DNA of 38,398 nt, from positions 1-38,398 of the forward strand of contig NZ_JAETGO010000008.1 of the NCBI RefSeq assembly GCF_016765695.1. Direction: 5' to 3'. Each line of letters starts with the position of its first letter. Position 1 is the first letter of the stretch. The position numbers and the translations under genes were made by a program. This document shows, piece after piece, positions 8,510-16,171 of the stretch. The notes beneath the pieces were generated by a model. It had not been told where the DNA came from. It did not search any database and saw nothing but the letters and a program-made list of their open reading frames with translations. The stretch comes from Sporosalibacterium faouarense. Lineage in GTDB: Bacteria; Bacillota; Clostridia; Tissierellales; VENL01.

Positions 8510-8561
8510 CCAACTACCGATGGTAGGTAGTTTTTGTATTGGGCTCTTATGCCCTTTTTTT
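8506..8561 (+). terminator. Expression platform of the preQ1 switch
   Basis: AACTACC (8512-8518) pairs with GGTAGTT (8526-8532), followed by TTT. Then GGGC (8541-8544) pairs with GCCC (8551-8554), followed by seven T. AGGGC in the aptamer tail (8506-8510) could instead pair with GCCCT (8551-8555) and break the second hairpin. I infer an OFF switch: bound preQ1 holds the tail in the pseudoknot and lets the terminator form. Confidence 0.6.
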
Positions 8562-8590
8562 ATTGCTTAAATTTAGAAAGGAAATGAAAT

Positions 8591-9589
8591 ATGAAAAAAA
8601 TAGGAATTACAACAACTGTACCTTCAGAAGTGCTCATAGCAGCTGGATATAGCGTTGTAGATTTAAATAATACATTTATTACTTCAGAGAATTACGAAGA
8701 ATGTATAGACATTGCAGAAAAAGCAGGATTTCCTAAAAATCTTTGTGGATGGATTAAAGGAATATATGGTGCATGCATACTAAATGATATTGATGAAGTA
8801 GTTGGAGTTATTGGAGGCGATTGTTCCAATACCAAAGGATTGATAGATGTTTTAGAAATGAAGGGTATTAAGGTTTATCCTTTTGCCTATCCTCATGAAC
8901 GAGATATTGGTAAGGTAAAAGAATCTATTGATCAATTTATGAGAATTTTTAATGTTACAAATAAAGAGGTTGAACATACAAGAAAAAGATTAAATAGGAT
9001 AAGATTAATTACCACAGAAATAGATGAGCTTACTTATAAAAAAAATATTGTGAATGGTTTTGAAAACCATCTATTACAGGTAAGTTTAAGTGATTTTGAT
9101 GGAAATGTAGATGAGTTTGAAGATATGTTAAATAAGAAACTTTTAGATATAAAGAAAAGAAAACCAATAAATAAAAAGTTACGATTGGGGTATATTGGAG
9201 TTCCGCCAATGACTGGAGATATATATAGTTTTGTTGAAGAATTTAATGCCACCTTTGTCTATAATGAAGTACAAAGAGAGTTTGCATTTCCAAGGTTTCA
9301 AGCTTCACAGAATATTTATGAACAATATTATAATTACACTTATCCATTTGATTTGAACTTTAGACTAGATGTAATTAAGAAGGAAATTCAAGAGAGAGAA
9401 ATAGATGCTATTATACACTATACACAAGCCTTTTGCCATAGGGCTATTGAAGATATAGTATTTAAAGAAAAAATTGATATACCCATTTTGAATATTGAAG
9501 GAGATAAATCAACACATTTAGATGCTAGAACTAAACTGAGAATAGAGGCATTTTTAGACATGCTATTGGATTCAAAGGAGATGAAATAG
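8591..9589 (+). CDS. HgdB/DCCP-type iron-sulfur protein (2-hydroxyacyl-CoA dehydratase D-component family)
   Basis: This 332-residue protein belongs to the family of HgdB, BcrB/C and the double-cubane cluster proteins, which carry a [4Fe-4S]-type cluster and receive very low-potential electrons from an ATP-driven activator. Likely cluster ligands are C52 (NLCGWIKG), C78 (GGDCSNTKG) and C282 (FCHRAIED); C38 and C62 are also present. The N-terminus GITTTVPSEVLIAAGYSVVD is typical. No partner subunit of the HgdA kind is encoded nearby, so it is probably a homodimer. It is followed without gap by its activator gene and then by a queuosine-precursor transporter, all behind a predicted preQ1 switch. 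A CoA-ester dehydratase role is therefore doubtful; a reductive step on a queuosine-related compound is my inference. Confidence 0.85.
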   Translation: MKKIGITTTVPSEVLIAAGYSVVDLNNTFITSENYEECIDIAEKAGFPKNLCGWIKGIYGACILNDIDEVVGVIGGDCSNTKGLIDVLEMKGIKVYPFAYPHERDIGKVKESIDQFMRIFNVTNKEVEHTRKRLNRIRLITTEIDELTYKKNIVNGFENHLLQVSLSDFDGNVDEFEDMLNKKLLDIKKRKPINKKLRLGYIGVPPMTGDIYSFVEEFNATFVYNEVQREFAFPRFQASQNIYEQYYNYTYPFDLNFRLDVIKKEIQEREIDAIIHYTQAFCHRAIEDIVFKEKIDIPILNIEGDKSTHLDARTKLRIEAFLDMLLDSKEMK

Positions 9590-10362
9590 TGAGAGTTTTA
9601 GGAATAGATTTAGGTAGTAGAGAAGTAAAAACTGTTCTAATGGAGAATGGAAATATTGTTGAGAAATTCAAAATGAGTACAATGACTTTTTATAGGGACT
9701 TTTGTAACTATGATGGCAGAATTATTTTAGATATTGAGAAATTGGGGATTAAAAATATCGATTTAGGTGTCTCAACTGGATATGGTAGAAATAATACTGA
9801 CTTAAAGACTTTTAAGGCTATAAATGAACTCAAGGCCCATGTTTATGGAGGAATATATCAAGCTGATATGAAGGATTTTATTTTGTTAGACGTAGGTGGA
9901 CAAGATGTAAAAGTTGTTAAAGTTGAAAAGGGATTAATAACAGATCTTGAACTTAATGATAAATGTGCTGCTTCGTGTGGTAGATATCTTGAGAATATGT
10001 CAGAAGTTCTAGAAGTGCCTTTAGATGAGCTTTTTAACTATTATAAAGATCCTGTTGAACTCAATTCTACTTGTGCAGTATTCTCAGAATCAGAGTTAAT
10101 AGGTAAAATTGCAGAAGGAATTACAATTAATAGATTATGTGCTGGTGTTAATTATTCACTTTATAAGAGGTTACATCCATTACTTAATAAATTTAAAGGT
10201 GAAAGGCTGGTACTAACTGGAGGAGTTGCTAAAAATAAAGCACTAGTTCAATATTTGAGAAATGATTATGATGAAATAATACATCTAGATGAACCACAAT
10301 TTAATGGAGCTATTGGATGTTGTTATTATGGATATAAAATTAAAAATAAAGTGGAGGGATAA
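9589..10362 (+). CDS. HgdC-type ATP-dependent activator (acyl-CoA dehydratase activase family)
   Basis: This 257-residue ASKHA-fold ATPase hydrolyses ATP to push an electron from its own bridging [4Fe-4S] cluster into the partner iron-sulfur protein. It has the phosphate-1 loop GIDLGSREVK (5-14), the phosphate-2 loop LDVGGQDVKV (100-109) and the adenosine motif LTGGVAKN (209-216). The two cluster cysteines per monomer are C126 (NDKCAASCGR) and C162 (NSTCAVFSESE), matching the HgdC pattern. C130 is an additional cysteine where many activators have GTGR. The GTG start shares its G with the stop codon of the upstream gene (TAGTG), and AAAGGAG precedes it, so the two proteins are translationally coupled. 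Confidence 0.92.
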   Translation: MRVLGIDLGSREVKTVLMENGNIVEKFKMSTMTFYRDFCNYDGRIILDIEKLGIKNIDLGVSTGYGRNNTDLKTFKAINELKAHVYGGIYQADMKDFILLDVGGQDVKVVKVEKGLITDLELNDKCAASCGRYLENMSEVLEVPLDELFNYYKDPVELNSTCAVFSESELIGKIAEGITINRLCAGVNYSLYKRLHPLLNKFKGERLVLTGGVAKNKALVQYLRNDYDEIIHLDEPQFNGAIGCCYYGYKIKNKVEG

Positions 10363-10364
10363 GG

Positions 10365-11048
10365 ATGGAACAAAATATGAATAAAGAAACTAAAGCTTTT
10401 TTTCTGTTAAGCTGTATATTTGTAACTTTACTAGTTGTAAGTAATATCATTGCAGGAAAGATAATAATGGTGGGGGGGTTGATTGCACCAGCAGCAGTAC
10501 TATGTTATGCTTTAACTTTTGCCATTTCTGATGCTTTATCAGAAATATGGGGAAAGGAGAAAACTCAATTTATTATAAAAATAGGGTTTATTGTAAGTAT
10601 CATTTCAGCCATTATGATTAAGATAGCAATTTTAATGCCTTCTTCCCCAGACTGGATGAATCAAGGAGAGTTTTCTCTTATTTTGGGAAGTAATTTTAGA
10701 ATTGTAATAGCTAGTATGCTTGCTTATTTAGTAAGTCAGCACCATGATGTGTGGGCATTTCATTTCTGGAAGGGTAAGACTAATGGTAAGCATCTATGGT
10801 TAAGAAACAATCTATCAACTTTGTTTTCTCAAATAATTGATACTGTTATTTTTATATTAGTTGCTTTCTATGGAGTACTTCCAAATAGTGTTATTTTTGA
10901 CATGATGATAAGTCAATATATAATTAAGCTGATAATAGCAATTGCGGATACTCCCATTGTTTATATAATGGTAGGAGTAATTAGAAGAATGTTAAAACTT
11001 AATTCAGATAGTACACCTGTTAATGCAAAAGTAGTAAAAGAAATTTAG
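10365..11048 (+). CDS. Queuosine precursor transporter, YhhQ/VUT family
   Basis: This 227-residue integral membrane protein of the DUF165/VUT family (E. coli YhhQ, also called QueP) has about six membrane segments. Family motifs are visible near the N-terminus (LLVVSNIIAGKII, residues 22-34), in the second segment (YALTFAISDALSEIWGK, about 47-63) and around residues 132-150 (LRNNLSTLFSQIIDTVIFI). Homologues import preQ0, preQ1 or queuine. The ATG lies two bases after the previous stop, with GGAGGGATAAGG ahead. As the last gene of the riboswitch operon it gives the strongest functional clue: the operon concerns queuosine or its precursors. Which precursor it carries cannot be told from sequence. 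Confidence 0.9.
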   Translation: MEQNMNKETKAFFLLSCIFVTLLVVSNIIAGKIIMVGGLIAPAAVLCYALTFAISDALSEIWGKEKTQFIIKIGFIVSIISAIMIKIAILMPSSPDWMNQGEFSLILGSNFRIVIASMLAYLVSQHHDVWAFHFWKGKTNGKHLWLRNNLSTLFSQIIDTVIFILVAFYGVLPNSVIFDMMISQYIIKLIIAIADTPIVYIMVGVIRRMLKLNSDSTPVNAKVVKEI

Positions 11049-11049
11049 G

Positions 11050-11096
11050 AACTGTCACATAATGATTTTTATCATTATGTGACAGTTTTTTGTTTC
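11050..11096 (+). terminator. Strong terminator of the preQ1-linked operon
   Basis: A perfect 17-bp stem (11050-11066 with 11071-11087) around a TTTT loop begins three bases after... the yhhQ-type stop codon region and is followed by TTTTTGTTTC. It cleanly ends the operon and may also act on the convergent BON gene. Confidence 0.9.
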
Positions 11097-11158
11097 TTCT
11101 CAATAGTAGAGATAGTATTATCTAATTAACTTAAGTTAATGTATTTTTAAATACTAAA

Positions 11159-11830
11159 CTAGCTATCTTTCCTTATTTTAACTCTATTTCTAACCTTTCT
11201 AACTCCTTCTACATCCATTGCCACTTCTCTAGCAAATTCTACTTCACTTCTATTATTGGCAAATCCTATAAGATGTACAATTCCATTGTTGACATCACAA
11301 GCAATATCATTATTACCTATTCTTTGATGAATGGTATTATTTATTGTGACATCGTCATATTCACCTACAGTTGTTATATTAATATTATTGACTACATCCT
11401 TTACTCCTCTAACCTTTGAAGCTATTGCCATAGCTAGGTGGGCGTCCTTTAGGGTTCTAGTATGACCAACTAAACTAGCTACCCCATCATTGACTTTAAC
11501 TCCAACTCTACCGACGCTATTTTTAGACTCAGATGTGAAGAGATTGTCTCTTATTTCTTTTTCCATATGTCTATCATTGATTTGTCCATCCATGCAGACA
11601 GTAAGGCCATTTTCAACTCTTCTAACTCCATCAACTCCCCTTGTAACTTCTTCAGCAAATTTTTTCTCAGCTAAAACATCTACCATGCCCGATAATTGAA
11701 TACTACCATCTCTACACGCTACATTAATATCCATAGCTGAACCTTGCATTTCCTCCTCTAATTGATCTTTAACATGGTCAACTATAAGCTCATCTTGAGT
11801 CAAATGGGTAGTTTTATTTTTAATGTCCAT
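11159..11830 (-). CDS. Protein with three BON domains
   Basis: This 223-residue protein is made of three tandem BON domains (about residues 13-80, 86-153 and 156-221). Each has the alpha-beta-beta pattern ending in a GV-x-x-V-x-N-x-[ILV] strand (GVRRVENGLTV, GVKDVVNNINI, GVRKVRNRVKI). BON domains bind phospholipid or other hydrophobic ligands in proteins such as OsmY. Here there is no signal peptide or membrane anchor, so the protein should be cytosolic, unlike OsmY. GAAAGGAG precedes the ATG at good spacing. It is transcribed alone, leftward, convergent with the transporter. Function is unknown; an envelope-stress or membrane-associated role is only a guess. Confidence 0.88.
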   Translation of the reverse strand: MDIKNKTTHLTQDELIVDHVKDQLEEEMQGSAMDINVACRDGSIQLSGMVDVLAEKKFAEEVTRGVDGVRRVENGLTVCMDGQINDRHMEKEIRDNLFTSESKNSVGRVGVKVNDGVASLVGHTRTLKDAHLAMAIASKVRGVKDVVNNINITTVGEYDDVTINNTIHQRIGNNDIACDVNNGIVHLIGFANNRSEVEFAREVAMDVEGVRKVRNRVKIRKDS

Positions 11831-11980
11831 AATGCTCTCCTTTCAAAGAAACTAATTTATATTTTGTAATTATCTTTGCCATAATGGATTAAAATATTAG
11901 AAAAACAAAATATTTGAAAAAATTTAATGAAAGTGATTTTAATACTTAAATTATTTATGGGTTTTTATTATAAAATTACC

Positions 11981-12017
11981 ACACTTATAATATTTTCCCC
12001 AATGAATATTATGGTGT
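11981..12017. repeat. Imperfect inverted repeat upstream of the YkoF-like gene
   Basis: ATAATATT (11987-11994) pairs with AATATTAT (12005-12012), and ACAC (11981-11984) with GTGT (12014-12017), around a TTCCCCAATG loop. It lies 50 bases before the start codon and could be an operator or a leader hairpin. It does not resemble a TPP riboswitch. Confidence 0.35.
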
Positions 12018-12067
12018 TTAATTTTAAATAATATTATTAGTTAAAAGAAATAAGAGGTGATATATTT

Positions 12068-12304
12068 ATGATAACAGCAGAAGTAGCAGTTTATCCTTTA
12101 AAGACATCCCATGCAACAAATGTGATTAACAACTCAATTAATACTCTAAATGGTACGAATGTTCAATATTCAGTAAATTCTATGAGTACCTTAATAACAG
12201 GAACTAAATCAGAAGTATTTAATAGTATTGAGGCAATGTTTAATGAAGCAGAATCTGGTGGAGAAGTAAGCATGGTTGTTACATTTTCAAATGCTTGTGA
12301 CTAG
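12068..12304 (+). CDS. YkoF/MTH1187-like thiamine-binding-family protein
   Basis: This 78-residue protein has the fold pattern of the MTH1187/YkoF (DUF77) family: an N-terminal strand ITAEVAVYPL, a helix, a central strand with NSMSTLITGT, and a final SMVVTFSNAC strand. Single-domain members are about 90-100 residues and form tetramers; some bind thiamine-like ligands. This one is slightly short. An AAGAGGTG ribosome binding site is ahead of the ATG. It is a single-gene unit with its own terminator. Thiamine binding is known only for some family members and cannot be read here. Confidence 0.75.
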   Translation: MITAEVAVYPLKTSHATNVINNSINTLNGTNVQYSVNSMSTLITGTKSEVFNSIEAMFNEAESGGEVSMVVTFSNACD

Positions 12305-12310
12305 GATTTA

Positions 12311-12338
12311 AAGGCTCCTTTAAAGGAGTCTTTTTTTA
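12311..12338 (+). terminator. Terminator of the YkoF-like gene
   Basis: AAGGCTCCTT pairs with AAGGAGTCTT (one G-T pair) around a two-base centre, followed by a T-run, seven bases after the stop codon. Confidence 0.85.
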
Positions 12339-12452
12339 ATTTACAATATATTAAGAAAACTTAAAAAAAATCCATATTATACTTATTGCTTGAACAATCT
12401 CAGATTTGTATAATGGAGAGGGATTAAAAATAACTCGAAAGAGGTGACAGCA

Positions 12453-13682
12453 TTGCAAAATATCATGCCTAGTAAAAAAAGAAAGGGTAATGCCAATACT
12501 GATACCATTATTTTCATAGTAATTGTCTCATTGTTCTTTGGATATTTGGGATATAAAATGGGAATTGATAAAATGTTTTCCACAATTATGGCTACTGCAT
12601 ATAGACTTTTAGTCGATACTGTGTTCTATATAATGGCTATTGCTGTTTTGGCAGGGGCATTTGGAAAACTAGCTATGGAGTTTGGACTAGTTCGATTATT
12701 GAACAAAATATTTTCTCCTTTAATGAGACCACTATTTAATATGCCGGGAGTAGCTTTTCTTGGAATTATAACTACTTATTTATCTGATAATCCAGCAATT
12801 ATTTCTTTAGCTAAGGATGAAGATTATATCAGTTATTTTAAAAAGCATGAAGTTCCCTGTCTATGTAATTTAGGAACGGCCTTTGGGATGGGATTAATTG
12901 TTACTTTTTTTATGATTAAGTATGGTTATCTTAAGGAAGCAGTTATAGGAAATATTGGTGCAGTGATAGGAAGTATAATTAGTGTAAGATTGATGGCCAA
13001 AAGTGCTAAGAAGGAATTAGGCAATAAAATGATCAAGGATCCATCAATCATTAGAGAAAACATAGAAACATCAAATGATGAATTGGCGGCATCTAATTTC
13101 GTTGAAAGAAGAGAGGAAATCGCTTCTAATCTAATAGAGCAGACAGAGGGTACCTTCTTTGAAAGATTTTTAGGATCATTTCTAGAGGGTGGAAAACTTG
13201 GAGTAGACATTGGGTTAAGTATTATACCAGGAGTATTAGTTATTTGTACTATTGTTATGATATTAACATTTGGTCCATCAGATCCAACAGTTGGTTATCA
13301 AGGACTTGCTTATGAAGGCGTAGAATTACTACCTAAGATAGGAGATTTCTTTTCTTTTCTGTTAAAACCATTATTAGGATTTGAGAATCCTGAATCTATA
13401 GCATTTCCAATAACTGCATTGGGAGCAGTTGGTGCAGCTTTAAGTTTAATTCCAAAATTTTTGGATACTGGTATAATAGGAGGAAATGAAATAGCAGTAT
13501 TCACAGCAATGGGGATGTGTTGGAGTGGATTTTTAAGCACTCATGTTGCAATGCTCGATTCTCTAGGACATAGAAAGTTGATATCTAAAGGAATTAGAAG
13601 TCATGTAGTTGGAGGTTTAGCAGCAGGAATTTCTGCTCATTTTATTTTATTGCTTATAAATTATATACAGTCGGTTTTATAA
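12453..13682 (+). CDS. Nucleoside-recognition (Gate)-type membrane protein, CD0519/CD1768-like
   Basis: This 409-residue protein has eight or more hydrophobic segments and resembles the clostridial CD0519/CD1768 family, related to SpmA/SpmB-type nucleoside-recognition membrane proteins. A conserved-looking stretch, YLSDNPAIISLAKDED, lies near residues 106-121, and a hydrophilic acidic loop spans about 178-235. Frames open from GTG at 12444, but that GTG lies in the ribosome binding site AGAGGTGA. The TTG at 12453 has proper spacing and is preferred. It is a single-gene unit with a terminator. The transported substrate is unknown. Confidence 0.75.
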   Translation: MQNIMPSKKRKGNANTDTIIFIVIVSLFFGYLGYKMGIDKMFSTIMATAYRLLVDTVFYIMAIAVLAGAFGKLAMEFGLVRLLNKIFSPLMRPLFNMPGVAFLGIITTYLSDNPAIISLAKDEDYISYFKKHEVPCLCNLGTAFGMGLIVTFFMIKYGYLKEAVIGNIGAVIGSIISVRLMAKSAKKELGNKMIKDPSIIRENIETSNDELAASNFVERREEIASNLIEQTEGTFFERFLGSFLEGGKLGVDIGLSIIPGVLVICTIVMILTFGPSDPTVGYQGLAYEGVELLPKIGDFFSFLLKPLLGFENPESIAFPITALGAVGAALSLIPKFLDTGIIGGNEIAVFTAMGMCWSGFLSTHVAMLDSLGHRKLISKGIRSHVVGGLAAGISAHFILLLINYIQSVL

Positions 13683-13732
13683 TTGAAATACAGTTAAGTG
13701 AAGGAAATTTATATACAATTTACTAAAATATT

Positions 13733-13765
13733 AAATCGGTCTTAAGACCGATTTTTTCTTTTTTC
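13733..13765 (+). terminator. Terminator of the membrane-protein gene
   Basis: A perfect 22-base palindrome (13733-13754, arms AAATCGGTCTT and AAGACCGATTT) is followed by TTTTCTTTTTTC. Confidence 0.85.
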
Positions 13766-13871
13766 TTTAAAAAATAGAAAAAAGATGATAAAATTGTAGA
13801 AAAGACTATTTTTATTCTGTTAATTTGATGAAAATTGATATATCATATTAAGCTAGGGGAGATGTTAATTA

Positions 13872-14513
13872 GTGGGCAAAGGGACAATGAAGTTTTATTA
13901 TATTATTTTAGGATTAGGAATTGGATTAGTTCTAGGCGGAACTTTTTTTATTTTAAATCCCAAGATAGAATATAAATATATGGAGTATACTGATGATGAA
14001 ATACTAGAAAAAGCTGCTGCAATAAAGCTTGAAGATGCTAAAAACAAAGAGACTAATGAAAATGATTCGGATTTCGATATCGACGAAGAAGCTGATGAAG
14101 GAAAAGACACAAAAAATGAAGGACAGTCGGATGATCTAGGCACTGAAGGGGAAGATCAAACAAATGAAAATAATACTGAGGGATTAAAACAAGATGATGT
14201 TGAAGATAATGAAGATGAAATAGTAGATAATTCTAATGATGAAAGTCAGCAAGAAGAAGATGACGATCAAAAAGATGAAGACAATACTGTCAGGGTCGAA
14301 GATGAAGAAGAGCTTATTACAATTAGAATTTATTGGGGAGACTCAAGTGAAGAGATAGTGCATAAGCTTTATGATAAAGGTGTTATTGATGATAAAAAAG
14401 GACTTAACGATTATATTTTAGAGAATAGAGCTGAGAAAAAACTTAAGCCTGGAACCTATGAATTTGGAAAAGGGACTAGCTTTGAAGAGATATTACATGA
14501 ATTACTGCAATAA
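13872..14513 (+). CDS. Membrane-anchored MltG/YceG-like protein lacking the catalytic domain
   Basis: This 213-residue protein has one membrane helix (about residues 7-29), then an extracytoplasmic acidic, low-complexity stretch (about 40-145) very rich in Asp, Glu and Asn. A small C-terminal domain (about 147-213) resembles the LysM-like first domain of MltG: SSEEIVHKLYDKGVID, then LKPGTYEF and a closing EEILHELL helix. The catalytic transglycosylase domain of MltG is absent, so it probably binds rather than cuts glycan. The GTG at 13872 is preferred because AGGGGAGA lies nine bases ahead. It opens the bofC-ruv region and may share expression with the following genes. Confidence 0.75.
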   Translation: MGKGTMKFYYIILGLGIGLVLGGTFFILNPKIEYKYMEYTDDEILEKAAAIKLEDAKNKETNENDSDFDIDEEADEGKDTKNEGQSDDLGTEGEDQTNENNTEGLKQDDVEDNEDEIVDNSNDESQQEEDDDQKDEDNTVRVEDEEELITIRIYWGDSSEEIVHKLYDKGVIDDKKGLNDYILENRAEKKLKPGTYEFGKGTSFEEILHELLQ

Positions 14514-14562
14514 TAAATTTGGGTCAGTGGTTTTAGAACATTGATATCTAAATATTAATGTT

Positions 14563-14611
14563 ATAACCTTCCAAATATTTGGTAATAATTTCTAACGGGA
14601 GGTAAGGTTAT
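14563..14611 (+). promoter_or_regulatory. Inverted repeat enclosing a ribosome binding site
   Basis: ATAACCTT (14563-14570) is perfectly complementary to AAGGTTAT (14604-14611), which touches the ATG at 14612. The GGGAGG ribosome binding site (14597-14602) lies inside the loop side, next to the stem, and the CC after the left arm can extend the pairing. A palindromic CCAAATATTTGG (14571-14582) sits in the loop. It may limit translation of the next gene. Confidence 0.4.
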
Positions 14612-15346
14612 ATGGCGACAGAACCTATAAAGCTTTGGGAATTATATGATGGGTTAAAAAACAAATTTTTATATAACAATGATATAAATTCTATTTATAT
14701 TCTTTTAGCCTTATACGATTTAGAGGAAAATATTAGTAATATTTACCCTCAATATATATGTCGTAAAAGTATTAAGAGAAGAATTAAATATATATTAAGT
14801 AATAAAGAAAATAAAGAAGATTTTGCTCAAAATATTAGTTGTCTCATACATGAGGATATTAATAGGATAGAGCTTTGTTTTTACCTTGAGGGGTACAAAT
14901 CTGGATATAATGATAGTAGATGGGTCAATATATTAGAAAAGAAAGCTATTGAGATTTTAGGAATAGAAGGAATTTACAAAAATAATGCTTTATTTCACTT
15001 TATAAGTGGAAATTCTGAAATTAAAGAATTAAGAAAAAAATTAAGAGATGAGATTGAAAATAAGGAGAGAAAAAACAGATATATAGAAACTCTTGTATAT
15101 ACGTTTGCTAATAAGATTATAAAGAAGAAGCTAGAGAATATAGATGAATATATAGATAAACAATTGAAAATGGACATATACTCAGAAAGTTTTAACATAA
15201 ACGAGGTTAGTTATAAAATGGAAGAAGAAGAGTTAGATAAGGTATATCATTCAATAGTGAAACTCTTAATTAAGAATCTAAAGAATATATACAAAGAATC
15301 ATGCTGGATGGCAATAAATGATAGAGTAATCAAGAGATACGTATAA
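14612..15346 (+). CDS. Hypothetical protein, mostly helical, unknown family
   Basis: I do not recognise this 244-residue protein. It is hydrophilic, without a signal peptide or membrane segment. It is rich in Lys, Glu, Ile, Asn and Tyr, and appears alpha-helical throughout. A strongly charged helix (about residues 130-155) resembles a short coiled coil. A region near residues 88-105 (CFYLEGYKSGYNDSRWVN) is the most distinctive. It has a good ribosome binding site (GGGAGG) and lies between the MltG-like gene and the BofC-like gene, near spore- and envelope-related genes, so a role in sporulation is possible but unsupported. Confidence 0.75.
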   Translation: MATEPIKLWELYDGLKNKFLYNNDINSIYILLALYDLEENISNIYPQYICRKSIKRRIKYILSNKENKEDFAQNISCLIHEDINRIELCFYLEGYKSGYNDSRWVNILEKKAIEILGIEGIYKNNALFHFISGNSEIKELRKKLRDEIENKERKNRYIETLVYTFANKIIKKKLENIDEYIDKQLKMDIYSESFNINEVSYKMEEEELDKVYHSIVKLLIKNLKNIYKESCWMAINDRVIKRYV

Positions 15347-15399
15347 AAAAGACTTGTTTTGGAAATAATATCCTTTTAGATACCTTAGGAGGGGATATT

Positions 15400-16014
15400 A
15401 TGAAGAAAAAGTATATATTTACCATAAGTATACTCTGTGTCATTTTGACTATTATTGGCTTTGCCTATGGTTATAATCTTGCAGGTAAAAGGCTGAATAA
15501 AGATGCAAAACCGAATACTCCTAATGAAGAATTACAGGGAATGTTAGATAAAGGTGATATTTTGTCTGATGACTTACCTTTAATAAAGAGGGATGAAAAT
15601 TATATTTCACCAAACACTACAATAGAATATGTAATTTACTATTTGAAATGCGGAGATAAAGTTACTAAAATAGGTAGACCTAGCAATGATATAGTAAACA
15701 TGAATAAAGAAGGTTTTGTTGCATTAATTAATCGAAGTCATTCTAATTGGAGAGTTGTTTCATTTTCGACTGAGAAGGTAGTAATCGAAATTGATAAAGA
15801 TCAATTGTGTCCGAATCATTTTGTTATTGGAGTAGAAGATGGGAAAATAGCAATATATAAAATTAATGAGGATGGAGATAAGGTTTTGGAAAAGGTCTTA
15901 GAAAATGCACCTATATCCATGTTAAAAGCTACAGACCAGCAAAAACTTAAAGAAGGAATTATTGTTAATAGTGAGGAAGAAATATCAGATATCCTTGAAA
16001 ATTTTATAAGCTAG
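15400..16014 (+). CDS. BofC C-terminal-domain protein
   Basis: This 204-residue protein has an N-terminal signal anchor (about residues 5-25, the rest outside) and a BofC-like C-terminal domain (about 65-150). Visible parts are ENYISPNTTIEYVIYYLKCG, a WRVVSFS strand, and CPNHFVIGVEDGKIAIY. In Bacillus, BofC restrains the SpoIVB protease and so pro-sigma-K processing. Its place just before ruvC-ruvA-ruvB matches the bofC-ruvAB order of B. subtilis. The N-terminal BofC domain is not evident, so its function may differ. TTAGGAGGGG precedes the ATG. It ends in its own terminator. Confidence 0.82.
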   Translation: MKKKYIFTISILCVILTIIGFAYGYNLAGKRLNKDAKPNTPNEELQGMLDKGDILSDDLPLIKRDENYISPNTTIEYVIYYLKCGDKVTKIGRPSNDIVNMNKEGFVALINRSHSNWRVVSFSTEKVVIEIDKDQLCPNHFVIGVEDGKIAIYKINEDGDKVLEKVLENAPISMLKATDQQKLKEGIIVNSEEEISDILENFIS

Positions 16015-16045
16015 GAGCTTAGAATAGCTCCTGGCTTATATTTTT
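16008..16045 (+). terminator. Terminator overlapping the bofC-like stop codon
   Basis: AAGCTAGGAGCT (16008-16019) pairs with AGCTCCTGGCTT (16026-16037), 12 bp with one T-G pair, followed by ATATTTTTA. The stop codon TAG lies in the left arm. Confidence 0.75.
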
Positions 16046-16171
16046 ATGATTTTCAAGCTATTCTTTAAAAAAATATTAAAAAAAGATATAATATAGAGGA
16101 ATTCCTACTGAAATATCGAATATATGTTTGTACACACTAAAATACATGAACTATTTAAAGGAGCGTATGTG

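Noticed and set aside
8505-8532. GEMM (cyclic-di-GMP-I)-like words such as CTACCGATGGTAGG after the preQ1 aptamer
   Set aside because: The GEMM core order and the tetraloop-receptor layout are absent, and the words are explained by the AACTACC/GGTAGTT hairpin of the expression platform.
11940-12067. TPP riboswitch before the YkoF/MTH1187-like gene
   Set aside because: No CTGAGA or other TPP core motif is visible; only a simple AT-rich inverted repeat.
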